A stretch of 22,768 nt of DNA from a virus (IMGVR_UViG_3300042463_000506:1-22768); one strand, 5' to 3'; shown: positions 1-6,379, counted from the stretch's first letter. Numbers and translations are program-made. Notes: generated from the sequence alone by a model not told the origin.

Positions 1-208
1 AGTAAAATTCTCCGTACTTAATTGTACTTGTAACTATTTCTCCATTTTCAATTCTTAAACTTGGACTATTACACCACATATAACCTTCTCTAAAAAAATC
101 ACACATCTGTTGCTTTTCAAGTTCTAAGGCTTGTTCAAAGTCTACATCTTCAATATACTTGTGACTTTTGACTTGTTCAACTAACCACTCGACTGCTGTT
201 TTTTCCAT
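1..208 (-). CDS. Conserved Bacteroidota phage-type accessory protein, partial at window edge
   Basis: An open frame of 69 codons starts with ATG at 208 and runs off the left edge without a stop, so only the N-terminus is seen. It begins MEKTAVEWLVEQ, followed by an acidic, Gln-rich helix (about residues 23-36) and an aromatic stretch MCDFFREGYMWC. I know proteins beginning EKTAVEWL as short accessory proteins of Bacteroidota phages and mobile elements; their function is unknown to me. The start is supported by spacing: the preceding gene's TAA ends at 210 and ATG follows after one base, the same TAA-G-ATG junction seen elsewhere in this operon. It is the last visible gene of the run starting at 1203. 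Confidence 0.75.
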   Translation of the reverse strand, partial: MEKTAVEWLVEQVKSHKYIEDVDFEQALELEKQQMCDFFREGYMWCNSPSLRIENGEIVTSTIKYGEFY

Positions 209-209
209 C

Positions 210-467
210 TTAATATTTATTACTTTCCAAAATAGCGATTGACCTTTTCCAACGCTTTATTTCCCTTTCCATTTCTGCAATTTCTGCTTTGTGACTAACT
301 ATTTCTATTTTGTCGTCTTGAATTTCACTAAAAAAACGCATATCAATAATAACATCGCTGTCAAGTCTTTTTTGCAGTTCGTTAATCCTAGCTTTTAAAA
401 TACCAATTCGTTCCTCAAATGGCTTTATTTTAGCTTTTAACTCGGATATTGTTTGTTTTGCTTCCAT
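210..467 (-). CDS. Small coiled-coil protein, unknown function
   Basis: This encodes 85 residues rich in Glu, Lys, Ile and Leu. Two long helices with heptad-like spacing (about residues 3-35 and 50-82) flank a short break around DVIIDMRFF, so it is probably an antiparallel coiled-coil hairpin that acts through protein contacts. There is no signal peptide or membrane segment. It starts two bases after the previous stop (TAA-TC-ATG) and is followed by the left-edge gene after one base, so it is part of a tight operon. Both it and its upstream neighbour begin MEAK, though the proteins otherwise differ. I cannot assign a function; it could be a small inhibitor or an accessory factor. Confidence 0.7.
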   Translation of the reverse strand: MEAKQTISELKAKIKPFEERIGILKARINELQKRLDSDVIIDMRFFSEIQDDKIEIVSHKAEIAEMEREIKRWKRSIAILESNKY

Positions 468-469
468 GA

Positions 470-835
470 TTAGTTGTTTAAAGTTAATTCTTCCCCAGTT
501 AATGCGAAGTAAAGGTTTTGGAGTTGGTGTACGTGTTCTATGTCATACCTATACTCATAATAGAAAACTTGCTCTATTGGTATCGAACCTCCAAAATCAT
601 CTTCATCTGATTTTTGTTCAATGCCGAATCCTTTGTAATTCCAATGAGTATGAACTGATTTATACTTTCCTATAAATCCAAACTTCAACAACCATTCTTC
701 TGTAAGTGGGATTGGTTTATATAAACACTTTTCATTATTTTTAATTGATTTTAATACATTAATATTTACATCAATAATTATTTCTCGAAAGTAGTCGTAA
801 ACCAAATTCCCTATCCTTAATTCTTTCGCTTCCAT
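470..835 (-). CDS. Conserved Bacteroidota phage/mobile-element protein (KELRIGNLV family), unknown function
   Basis: The 121-residue product starts MEAKELRIGNLVYDYF and carries YKPIPLTEEWLLKFGF at about residues 40-55 and a C-terminal VHQLQNLYFALTGEELT. These three blocks recur, as I recall them, in a widespread family of hypothetical proteins of Bacteroidota phages and conjugative elements. The N-terminal part looks like a small beta-barrel and the C-terminus is helical. No catalytic motif is visible. It starts one base after the stop of the 24-residue reading frame upstream, consistent with one polycistronic message from the promoter at 1226-1233. Identification as a real gene is firm; the function is unknown. 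Confidence 0.85.
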   Translation of the reverse strand: MEAKELRIGNLVYDYFREIIIDVNINVLKSIKNNEKCLYKPIPLTEEWLLKFGFIGKYKSVHTHWNYKGFGIEQKSDEDDFGGSIPIEQVFYYEYRYDIEHVHQLQNLYFALTGEELTLNN

Positions 836-836
836 A

Positions 837-911
837 CTAAATAAAACATAAAGTGATTAATACTAAAACATGCAATCCAAACACTACTAAATAAATTTTC
901 TTTTCTTTCAT
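837..911 (-). CDS. Putative 24-residue membrane micropeptide
   Basis: A 24-codon frame starts with ATG at 911, one base after the stop of the 96-residue gene (TAA-G-ATG), and ends with TAG at 837-839, one base before the ATG of the next gene. It fills the gap between the two genes exactly. The peptide starts MKEKK and continues as one uninterrupted hydrophobic segment (IYLVVFGLHVLVLITLCFI), the layout of a single-pass N-in membrane peptide. The basis is tiling and composition only; no homologue is claimed. The alternative is a chance frame in an otherwise empty 77-bp spacer, which would be unusually long for this operon. Confidence 0.5.
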   Translation of the reverse strand: MKEKKIYLVVFGLHVLVLITLCFI

Positions 912-912
912 C

Positions 913-1203
913 TTAATTAATTTTAGTTAATTTTTCATTTGCTTCTTTGTGTTCTTTGAATTTGTTAAATTCATAAATACGACCATCTTTATTGTCAATA
1001 ATCAATTTAATTTTCTCTAGGTTTTCTTTTACAAAAGAAATTTCATCTCTATTAAGAATCTTAAAAGCAATTTCTTTATTTTCATTAATATAAATAAGTT
1101 CATACTTTTTATATGATTCTTCTTTTGAACCTTTGAACTTTTCAAAATACTGCATTACTGAAAACGGGGTATTGTTTTCTAACATTTTTCTAACATCTAT
1201 CAT
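913..1203 (-). CDS. Hypothetical protein, first gene of the left operon
   Basis: This is a 96-residue, strongly charged protein (many Lys and Glu) starting MIDVRKMLENN. The middle part (YELIYINENKEIAFKIL) looks like a beta-hairpin followed by a helix; the C-terminus is helical. There are no membrane segments, Cys pairs or catalytic motifs. The ATG at 1203 lies 23 nt downstream of the G of a TATATTTG promoter box and is preceded by an A-rich leader typical of Bacteroidota. It heads a run of five tightly spaced genes. It might be a small regulatory or anti-host protein, but nothing in the sequence shows it. Confidence 0.65.
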   Translation of the reverse strand: MIDVRKMLENNTPFSVMQYFEKFKGSKEESYKKYELIYINENKEIAFKILNRDEISFVKENLEKIKLIIDNKDGRIYEFNKFKEHKEANEKLTKIN

Positions 1204-1225
1204 AATTTTTCTTTTTAAGTTTCAG

Positions 1226-1233
1226 CAAATATA
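1226..1233 (-). promoter_or_regulatory. Bacteroidota-type -7 promoter box TATATTTG
   Basis: Read on the minus strand the box is TATATTTGC, an exact match to the Bacteroidota housekeeping consensus TAnnTTTG. It lies 23 nt before the ATG at 1203. The 14 bases TATATTTGCTGAAA are identical to the box at 21050-21063. The nearest upstream TTG (-33-like) is about 25 bp away, a little farther than usual, so the promoter may depend on an activator; two direct repeats lie just upstream. Confidence 0.7.
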
Positions 1234-1265
1234 TTAACTCACTTTCGATAAATTACTACAATTGT

Positions 1266-1298
1266 GATGAACGGTAAATATCAATGATAAACGGTAAA
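1266..1298. repeat. Pair of 13-bp direct repeats, candidate operator
   Basis: GATGAACGGTAAA (1266-1278) and GATAAACGGTAAA (1286-1298) differ at one position and start exactly 20 bp apart, about two helical turns. They lie upstream of the TATATTTG box at 1226-1233, roughly at -50 and -70 relative to the expected start site, a placement suited to a DNA-binding protein bound on one face of the helix. The motif ACGGTAAA was not seen elsewhere by eye. The regulator is unknown. Confidence 0.5.
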
Positions 1299-1300
1299 AC

Positions 1301-1326
1301 AAAAAAAGCACCCTCTAGAGATGCTT
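1301..1326 (-). terminator. Intrinsic terminator (second of tandem pair)
   Basis: On the minus strand the stem AAGCATC pairs with GGTGCTT (one G-T pair) around a 7-nt loop and runs straight into seven T residues. It ends the candidate small RNA at 1301-1395 and insulates the left operon from late transcription. Its flanks (AAATTAAAGC before, GCTTTTTTTGT after) match those of the terminator at 1409-1438. Confidence 0.8.
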
Positions 1327-1395
1327 TAATTTAAACGACTTAAACTGGTACGCCGACAGCGGACACCACTATCCAAATGCGTTTTAAGTACTGTT
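1301..1395 (-). ncRNA. Candidate structured small RNA between two terminators
   Basis: No reading frame fits here, yet the segment begins just after a TATCTTTGC promoter box (1400-1407) and ends at a strong intrinsic terminator, giving a transcript of about 95 nt. Inside, ACTTAAAAC (1389-1381, minus strand) can pair with GTTTAAGT (1345-1338) with one bulged base. This outer stem encloses a GC-rich hairpin at 1367-1347: GGTG/UACC and CGC/GCG with a UC bulge and UGUCG loop. The locally high G+C in an AT-rich genome favours real structure. I do not recognise an Rfam family. The alternative is an untranslated spacer of the lysis operon. Confidence 0.4.
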
Positions 1396-1399
1396 ATTG

Positions 1400-1407
1400 C
1401 AAAGATA
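1400..1407 (-). promoter_or_regulatory. -7 promoter box TATCTTTG for the candidate small RNA
   Basis: The minus strand reads TATCTTTGC, an exact TAnnTTTG match, placed directly after the T-run of the upstream terminator. No convincing -33 TTG is visible because the upstream 25 bp are the terminator stem. It is the same octamer as the boxes at 8979-8986 and 19959-19966. Confidence 0.45.
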
Positions 1408-1408
1408 C

Positions 1409-1438
1409 AAAAAAAGCGTATCAGTTACGACACGCTTT
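1409..1438 (-). terminator. Intrinsic terminator of the late/lysis operon
   Basis: On the minus strand AAAGCGTGTC pairs along all ten positions with GATACGCTTT (one G-T pair) around a 6-nt loop, followed by a run of T. It lies about 50 bp after the stop of the last lysis gene (1491) and is the probable end of the long late transcript. Confidence 0.88.
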
Positions 1439-1490
1439 AATTTACCTAAACGAAAAAATTAATGTAGAAAAAAATCTTACGCAAATATAG

Positions 1491-2045
1491 TTAAAATTCG
1501 TCAACTATAACCATTGACCAAATTTTCTGAGGTTCTAACAAATTGATTACTTTCAAATAAGTTGGTATGTCATTTAATACTAAACAACCCTCTGACCAAC
1601 CGCCTATATTAGTCTTAATAATTTTACGGTTTATGTCATGGTCTGCTGGATGAAAATTAAATCCTCGAATATCTGTTTTGATTTCAGTCGTTGGATTCGT
1701 TTTTCCATCGTTTGTGAAGTCTCGTTGATAAGGGAAACCAACTCTTTGAAGTCCCGCTTTAACTTTACCTTTATGCTTTCCAATAATCCAGGCGCCATAA
1801 TTCCAAACATTCGCACAAACAACTCCAGTACCTTTGTTCCCTTTATTCGTTGTACATGAAGTTACAAGCACAAACTTTGATCCACGAAACAAATAACATT
1901 TATCGTCAAATTTATCCGTTTCATCTTCATTACTTCGCACCGATAAAATCCAATAAGTTTCGGGAATACCTTTGAATCCTTTTAATGTTTTGACTTTTTC
2001 AAGCAAATCAATATCGGTGTATTTCCTAACGTTCGACATTTTCAT
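1491..2045 (-). CDS. Probable lysis enzyme with L,D-transpeptidase-like SxGC motif
   Basis: The 184-residue product has an FHPADHD segment (His132, His136) followed by IGGWSEGCLVLND with Ser151-Glu-Gly-Cys154. A His followed about 18-22 residues later by S-x-G-C is the active-site signature of YkuD-type L,D-transpeptidase folds, which act on peptidoglycan stem peptides; relatives occur as phage lysis or cell-wall proteins. No signal peptide is visible, so export would need a holin. It is the last gene of the late operon, after two small membrane proteins and just before a strong terminator, which fits an endolysin role. It overlaps the preceding gene by 20 bp; ATG at 2039 is an alternative start. 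Assignment to the fold is moderately sure; the reaction is inferred. Confidence 0.6.
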   Translation of the reverse strand: MKMSNVRKYTDIDLLEKVKTLKGFKGIPETYWILSVRSNEDETDKFDDKCYLFRGSKFVLVTSCTTNKGNKGTGVVCANVWNYGAWIIGKHKGKVKAGLQRVGFPYQRDFTNDGKTNPTTEIKTDIRGFNFHPADHDINRKIIKTNIGGWSEGCLVLNDIPTYLKVINLLEPQKIWSMVIVDEF

Positions 2046-2241
2046 CTACTTTTTGACCGTTAAATACTGCTACGCCACCACTTACGGCGGTAACGATTGT
2101 AAGTATAGTAACTCCTAACGGTGCGGTAACAACTCCAGCGCTTAAAATAGTTCCAGCGATTACTCCGATAGCCGTAAAAATACGACCTATTCTTTTGTTC
2201 TTTTTTGGTGTAGGTGCTTCTAAGCGGTCCAATAAATCCAT
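2026..2241 (-). CDS. Small membrane protein, holin-like
   Basis: From ATG at 2241 this encodes 71 residues: a basic N-terminal cytoplasmic segment (PKKNKRIG) followed by two adjoining hydrophobic stretches, about residues 20-42 and 44-60, rich in Gly, Ala, Val, Ile and Thr, and a short charged tail. The 2241 start is preferred because it follows the upstream stop after a run of A; an in-frame ATG at 2259 would add six residues and overlap that gene. Its size, hairpin-like topology and position immediately before the putative lysis enzyme suggest a holin, but holins share no sequence signature, so this rests on context. Confidence 0.6.
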   Translation of the reverse strand: MDLLDRLEAPTPKKNKRIGRIFTAIGVIAGTILSAGVVTAPLGVTILTIVTAVSGGVAVFNGQKVDENVER

Positions 2242-2245
2242 TTTT

Positions 2246-2494
2246 TTAACATTCTTCATCTTCTGAATTTTTAAAGTTTACTGCTTGTGATAAAATTGCG
2301 ATTTTTAGCGGTTTATTTTCGTTGTGACGGCTTGTAATTGGTTTCGTTAGTTCTCGGTAAATGTCTATTTTACTATCGTTACACGCTTGCAATTCTAGTT
2401 CTAATTTATCCACTCTACTATTCGTCATGAATAACCAAACGGAAAGCACTCCTAGTCCTCCGTAAGTCTTAAATATTTTAACCGCCTCAGTCAT
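2246..2494 (-). CDS. Small N-terminally anchored membrane protein in the lysis group
   Basis: An 82-residue protein has one membrane segment near the N-terminus (GGLGVLSVWLFM, residues 12-23), then a charged helix with coiled-coil character (RVDKLELELQACNDSKIDIY) and a polar tail ending SEDEEC. Bitopic proteins with this layout next to holins are often spanin or holin/antiholin components, but no lipobox or second spanin partner is visible. It starts three bases after the stop of a 48-residue gene and precedes the holin-like gene. A role in lysis is inferred from position. Confidence 0.55.
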   Translation of the reverse strand: MTEAVKIFKTYGGLGVLSVWLFMTNSRVDKLELELQACNDSKIDIYRELTKPITSRHNENKPLKIAILSQAVNFKNSEDEEC

Positions 2495-2497
2495 TTT

Positions 2498-2644
2498 TTA
2501 ATTATTTATAGGTTCGTCGCCTTGATAATAAATATACTCACTACCGTTGCTCAATACGCTTGTTACGGTTTCCATTTGTTCAACCGTTAAAATGATTTCA
2601 GGTCTTACAAAATCATTCTCTAATATTGCTTTTATTATAATCAT
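2498..2644 (-). CDS. Small hypothetical protein between tail fibre and lysis genes
   Basis: This 48-codon frame starts with an ATG that shares one base with the tail fibre stop (TAATG) and ends three bases before the next start, filling the gap completely. The product begins MIIIKAILENDF, has PEIILTVEQMETVTSVL in the middle and ends YYQGDEPINN. It is soluble in appearance, with alternating strand and helix character. The junctions are good evidence of translation; no family is recognised. It could be a fibre chaperone or a lysis accessory. Confidence 0.65.
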   Translation of the reverse strand: MIIIKAILENDFVRPEIILTVEQMETVTSVLSNGSEYIYYQGDEPINN

Positions 2645-3543
2645 TATCTAAATATATTTGTTCTTAAATAGTTAAATATGACACTATCGCTTACGTTGGC
2701 TAATTCAACTGCTACAATAAAAAATTGATTAACATGAAAATTTATGGATAACATACTTATTGAACTATTTGCACTCTCGTTGTCCGCAATATTAGAAGTC
2801 ACATTATATATTTCTTGCGACGATAAACTGTTTTTAAATACTAAGTCTCGAGCAGCATTACAACCTGCTAATGAAGTAAGTGTTCTGGTAGCAATCAATG
2901 TAGCACCTGTTAGCGATGTAGATGTATTTATGTAAACTCTTAATGTTTTTATATTTGCATTTACTATTTGTGATGTTTGTATAGAGAATCTAAATATATC
3001 GTTTGCTTGAAAAGTTCCAGACGGAATCAAATAACTAGCGATAATTGTGTTTGCCGTTGTGCCTGTATGCGTAATGCTAACATTCTGCTTAATAGGCATC
3101 GGTGTGAATGTAGGAATATCACTCGTTAAAGCAATCGTTCCACTTGCATTTGGTAAATAATGATCTCTAGTTTGAGTTAATCCACTTGTATAAAGATTAG
3201 ATTGGATTATTTCACTTTTATGCAATTGCACAAACCCGTCTTCAACAACAAATAAAGGGTGTCCATCGCCATCCTCAATGTGAAAATTACCATCTGTAAA
3301 ATGTATTGAACCAAAATTATCGTTTGGGTCATCGTATAAAAACACTTTTTCAGTGATTAAACTATTAGTTCCTAAGTCTAGGTCAGACGTTGCACCCGTG
3401 TAAGGAACAAGCCCAGTTATTTCAGAAGCATCTGCCTTAGTTGCTAGAGCGTCAAAGACTGCATTTTCGCTAGGTGCAGTAATAGTAACCCCGTCTGTGA
3501 TTGTTTGAGTTACTTCGCTTGGTATATTTACAGTTATTGCCAT
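2644..3543 (-). CDS. Tail fibre / receptor-binding protein
   Basis: The 299-residue protein starts MAITVNIPSEVTQTITDGV with SENAVFDALATKAD, a common trimeric fibre opening, followed by GLVPYTGATSDLDLG at about residues 44-58; VPYTGAT..DLG repeats are typical of Bacteroidota phage tail fibres. A middle section mentions the HYLPNASGTIALTSD block seen in fibre shafts, and the C-terminal 150 residues form a Thr/Ser/Asn-rich beta domain likely to meet the receptor. It is the last structural gene before lysis genes, the usual fibre position. The start overlaps the upstream gene by 10 bp. No endosialidase or autoproteolytic chaperone domain is visible. Confidence 0.75.
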   Translation of the reverse strand: MAITVNIPSEVTQTITDGVTITAPSENAVFDALATKADASEITGLVPYTGATSDLDLGTNSLITEKVFLYDDPNDNFGSIHFTDGNFHIEDGDGHPLFVVEDGFVQLHKSEIIQSNLYTSGLTQTRDHYLPNASGTIALTSDIPTFTPMPIKQNVSITHTGTTANTIIASYLIPSGTFQANDIFRFSIQTSQIVNANIKTLRVYINTSTSLTGATLIATRTLTSLAGCNAARDLVFKNSLSSQEIYNVTSNIADNESANSSISMLSINFHVNQFFIVAVELANVSDSVIFNYLRTNIFR

Positions 3544-4325
3544 ACTATGTTAAATGTTTCATCTGTTAAACTTGGAACGGTTACACTTGTTGTTAATCCG
3601 TTTACTATAAAATTGTAGGTTGTATCAGGTAAAACTGAAGTTTCACAACTTGGAGCGTCTAATTGATAAGTATTGTTTGAATTTACAATAGTTGTATCAG
3701 GAATTAAATATTGAAAATCTACATTACTAGGATTTCTTTTTACATCTATTAAATTTTCCTTTGTGTTATAAGTCGTTAAATTAATATCTTCTAAAATCAA
3801 TTCACCACCACTTGGTACTATTGCTGTAAAGCTACCATCTGAATTTCTAATGAATCCACTTGGGCAACTTGGCGGTGTTGGCGGTTGCTCACCTTTAAAC
3901 GGTATCTCACAAAGTCCAATCTTTTCAACTTGCAAACGTAATCTAAGAACCCACCCCCCAACATAATCTAAAAGGTCATTATTTATAGGCGTTTGAGTCG
4001 AAGTACTTACTATTTCAATACTATCTTGTCCCTCTTCAAGCCACAACACCAAATCATTTAACGTTTGGTTACAGTCACTGACAACAAAGTTAACGTTTGT
4101 ACGGTCTTTTTGATAACGGTCAACGCAATAAACATCAATATCAAACTCGTTAACGTTTTGGATTGTATCGCTTGCAATAGGCACTACAAAAAGCAAAGGA
4201 TATGCTTCATCTAATGTGGCCAAATTTGGCATTTGTTCCCTAAACTCAAAATCAAACTTGTTAATGAAGTAATGATTTATCGCAAATGTGCGAATAACGT
4301 CGATTGCTTGTAAATAACTAATCAT
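3534..4325 (-). CDS. Structural protein, tail-terminator-like N-domain plus variable beta C-domain
   Basis: The 263-residue protein seems to have two parts. Residues 1 to about 140 (MISYLQAIDVIRTFAINHYF, later a FDIDVYCVDRYQKDR strand and a LNDLVLWL helix) have the size and helix-strand rhythm of phage tail terminator/tail completion proteins. A Pro-rich linker (EQPPTPPSCPSG) leads to about 110 residues rich in Asn, Thr and Ser resembling a virion surface domain. It overlaps the connector gene upstream by 4 bp (ATGA) and the tail fibre downstream by 10 bp. The neck position supports a connector or terminator role. The fold assignment is by eye and uncertain. Confidence 0.5.
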   Translation of the reverse strand: MISYLQAIDVIRTFAINHYFINKFDFEFREQMPNLATLDEAYPLLFVVPIASDTIQNVNEFDIDVYCVDRYQKDRTNVNFVVSDCNQTLNDLVLWLEEGQDSIEIVSTSTQTPINNDLLDYVGGWVLRLRLQVEKIGLCEIPFKGEQPPTPPSCPSGFIRNSDGSFTAIVPSGGELILEDINLTTYNTKENLIDVKRNPSNVDFQYLIPDTTIVNSNNTYQLDAPSCETSVLPDTTYNFIVNGLTTSVTVPSLTDETFNIVWQ

Positions 4326-4825
4326 ATGAACATTGTATCACTGTTAAAATTATCGTCGTTCTGTGGGGCTAATTCTGAATCTCTATTTAGATTGCTTGTG
4401 AACTGTGGAAACAAGTCTTTATTTAACTTCAAATATTTTCTTGTTATCATTTCAAAGAATTCAGCTTTCTGCTCATAGTGACGCATCACAAAAGTGGTTT
4501 CTGTTTGGTCAACGCTTTCGGAGTTATCGCCGTTTTGCTTTTGAAGTCCCTTATTTTTTAGTTGGTATGTAAGACCTAGCACACAATCCACAGTTGCCCG
4601 CCACGCCACAGCGGGTTTAATCTTTTCAACTAATATTTCTTCATCACTTGTCAATGTTTGTGCGTTGTAAGCCGTCAATAAATGATTAAAAAAGTAAGTA
4701 CCTAGAATAGACTGCATCCAACTGCTCGCGCTAGGCTCTATAAACGGCATCACATCTGTGGCGCTAACGTTTTGCGTTATTGGTGTTTTTTGTTTTAAGT
4801 ATTGTTCTGTTACAAAATAAATCAT
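4322..4825 (-). CDS. Head-tail connector/adaptor-like protein
   Basis: The 167-residue product begins MIYFVTEQYLKQKTPITQNV, followed by DVMPFIEPSASSWMQSILG, EEILVEKIKPAVAWRATVDC and NKGLQKQNGDNS. I recognise this pattern as a family common in Bacteroidota phages, probably matching DUF6712, encoded in head genes. The all-helical layout resembles gp6-type head-tail connectors that bind beneath the portal. It follows the portal gene with a 4-bp ATGA overlap, so the two are probably translated in a coupled way and assemble together. The family name is from memory and should be verified. Confidence 0.65.
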   Translation of the reverse strand: MIYFVTEQYLKQKTPITQNVSATDVMPFIEPSASSWMQSILGTYFFNHLLTAYNAQTLTSDEEILVEKIKPAVAWRATVDCVLGLTYQLKNKGLQKQNGDNSESVDQTETTFVMRHYEQKAEFFEMITRKYLKLNKDLFPQFTSNLNRDSELAPQNDDNFNSDTMFI

Positions 4826-5982
4826 GGTAATGGAATGTTTGTAGTATCTATAATTTGACCTTCTACTATTTTAAAGTCTTGAATTTTAAATTTTCCGTCA
4901 ATATTTGCAATCTGCATTAATTCTTCGTACATGTATTCAAGTTGTTTACGCATCGGAAATACAACATTTTTCTCAAAAATAGCGTAAGACATTTCAAGCT
5001 CTTGAGCGTTACCCAAAGAACCCGCAACTTTTACTCCCATAATAGCGGGGTTAATTTTGTGAGCAAAGCAAATATTATCTTTTAATTCTTTGCTTGTACC
5101 CTCAAATAACTTATCATTGTTTTGAGCGCTTGGAACTACAACCTCAGGAGTGTTTTCTATACCGTCACCCGTCAATACAAATACTTTACCCGCACTTTTA
5201 GCGCCTTTGTTTTGCGTTAAACCGTCTTTAAAGTCTTCTTGTTCCTTTTTAGAACCGAATCGCTTAGGGCGTCTAATAATTAAACTAGGAAAGATAGAGT
5301 TTTGTAGGTTTGACTTATGAAAGTAACTTTGTTCACCGTCTAGGTAGCACCAATTTAACGCACTTGAATAAGTAGGTATAGGGTAAATATCTTGTCCCGC
5401 TCCAACTTCGCCAAATGTGTAAAGCATCTCGTTAAACTTTCCTATTTTACCGTGGTGAAAAGCCTCAATAAAACGTCTTTCTTTTCCCGTTGACCAATCG
5501 CTAGAAAATTCGTAGTTACCGTCAAAGCGATAACGAATACTAGCGGGTTCTACTCGTTCCATTCTCAAAAACTTTCCGCTATCTGAGTATTTTAACAAAT
5601 AATGAACGCGTGAATGTATTTTATAATCCCTTGCAACTGTTTCGAGGTTACGATCAACTTTATTCATTCGCGACCAAACCTCAAAATCTACTTTGTCTTT
5701 TGCCGTTGTTAATCCGTCAACTGTAAAACCGCCACCGATTACAGCCATTACCGTAAAATCAATAACAGCCCCGTGAATTGGACTTGTATAATACATCTGA
5801 TTTAATACGCTTGGGAATAAGTTATCCGAACCGAAGTAAATAACGCCCGCTTTGTGAACTTGAGACTGTATAAAAGGTAAAGATAAATTACCGTCACCAA
5901 TAACGCCAAACGGTGTGCTGTATGCTTGTTGCTCAGTTCTTACAACCGCGCTCCTACTAAAATTAATTCCTAAAATTTTCAT
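4822..5982 (-). CDS. Phage portal protein
   Basis: This encodes 386 residues, the usual range for short HK97/PBSX-type portals. Features include DNLFPSVLNQMYYTSPIHGAV (about residues 53-73), IDFTVMAVIGGGFTVDG, a central RRPKRFGSKKEQEDFKDGL segment, VVVPSAQNNDKLFEGTSKEL and INPAIMGVKVAGSLGNAQELEMSYAIF, which matches the portal stem/wing region containing the D/N-P-x-x-x-G and GN-x-x-E blocks. The portal forms the dodecameric ring at one capsid vertex through which terminase pumps DNA. It overlaps neighbours on both sides by 4 bp. Its position downstream of the capsid gene, about 11 kb from the terminase, is unusual. Confidence 0.88.
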   Translation of the reverse strand: MKILGINFSRSAVVRTEQQAYSTPFGVIGDGNLSLPFIQSQVHKAGVIYFGSDNLFPSVLNQMYYTSPIHGAVIDFTVMAVIGGGFTVDGLTTAKDKVDFEVWSRMNKVDRNLETVARDYKIHSRVHYLLKYSDSGKFLRMERVEPASIRYRFDGNYEFSSDWSTGKERRFIEAFHHGKIGKFNEMLYTFGEVGAGQDIYPIPTYSSALNWCYLDGEQSYFHKSNLQNSIFPSLIIRRPKRFGSKKEQEDFKDGLTQNKGAKSAGKVFVLTGDGIENTPEVVVPSAQNNDKLFEGTSKELKDNICFAHKINPAIMGVKVAGSLGNAQELEMSYAIFEKNVVFPMRKQLEYMYEELMQIANIDGKFKIQDFKIVEGQIIDTTNIPLP

Positions 5983-6311
5983 AAATAAATATTTGTGTTT
6001 ACGTCTTCGTCTGAGTGTACTATCATTATCCCCGTTTCAACAATGTAACCCGTTGTATCTGCTATCGTTTCGGGGTTCGGTGTTGCACTTTCATAGACTG
6101 TATAAGTATATTGACCTTTAACGTAATTTAATTGCATTGTGAATAGATTAAAACGCTCAGGATAACCGCTAATATCCTCAAAGGTTGCAAACGTTTCTGA
6201 ATCGTTAATCTCGTTTATAAAATGAAATAGATAATAAGGAACTGCCAAACGTGAACTTTCCGTAAGTGTAAGCGCTATGTTTGTCTCAATATTTTTCTCA
6301 ATGTAAATCAT
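5979..6311 (-). CDS. Small beta-rich structural protein
   Basis: From ATG at 6311 this encodes 110 residues starting MIYIEKNIETNIALTLTESS, then YYLFHFINEIN, GQYTYTVYES and a C-terminal TGYIVETGIMIVHSD. Alternating strands suggest an Ig-like or jelly-roll fold. I recall similar VYES...ETG-IV proteins repeated among the tail/adhesion genes of Flavobacterium phages, where they are called structural or hypothetical. An upstream in-frame ATG at 6353 lies inside the terminator stem, so 6311 is preferred. It overlaps the portal start by 4 bp. It could be a virion decoration or neck protein; the exact role is not shown. Confidence 0.6.
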   Translation of the reverse strand: MIYIEKNIETNIALTLTESSRLAVPYYLFHFINEINDSETFATFEDISGYPERFNLFTMQLNYVKGQYTYTVYESATPNPETIADTTGYIVETGIMIVHSDEDVNTNIYL

Positions 6312-6327
6312 GCAAATAATAGGACAT

Positions 6328-6357
6328 AAAAAAAGGCTGTCCAAATTGAACAACCTT
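6328..6357 (-). terminator. Intrinsic terminator after the tail tube gene
   Basis: Minus strand: AAGGTTGTTC pairs with GGACAGCCTT over ten positions (two G-T pairs) around an AATTT loop, then T-run. It starts 23 bp after the stop at 6380 and precedes the 110-residue gene. It should reduce readthrough from the capsid/tube genes into the portal genes. Confidence 0.85.
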
Positions 6358-6379
6358 AATCCCTCGAAAGTTATGTTTT

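Noticed and set aside
1482-1489. TATATTTGC box on the minus strand just after the lysis gene stop
   Set aside because: It would drive only about 65 nt before the terminator at 1409-1438 and has no suitably spaced TTG; likely chance or a weak start.
2950-2958. TATATTTGC on the plus strand inside the tail fibre gene
   Set aside because: No plus-strand gene follows; AT-rich coding DNA produces such matches by chance.
6312-6353. Upstream in-frame ATG at 6353 extending the 110-residue gene by 14 residues
   Set aside because: The extra codons lie in the terminator stem and T-run, so they are more likely noncoding; the ATG at 6311 fits better.
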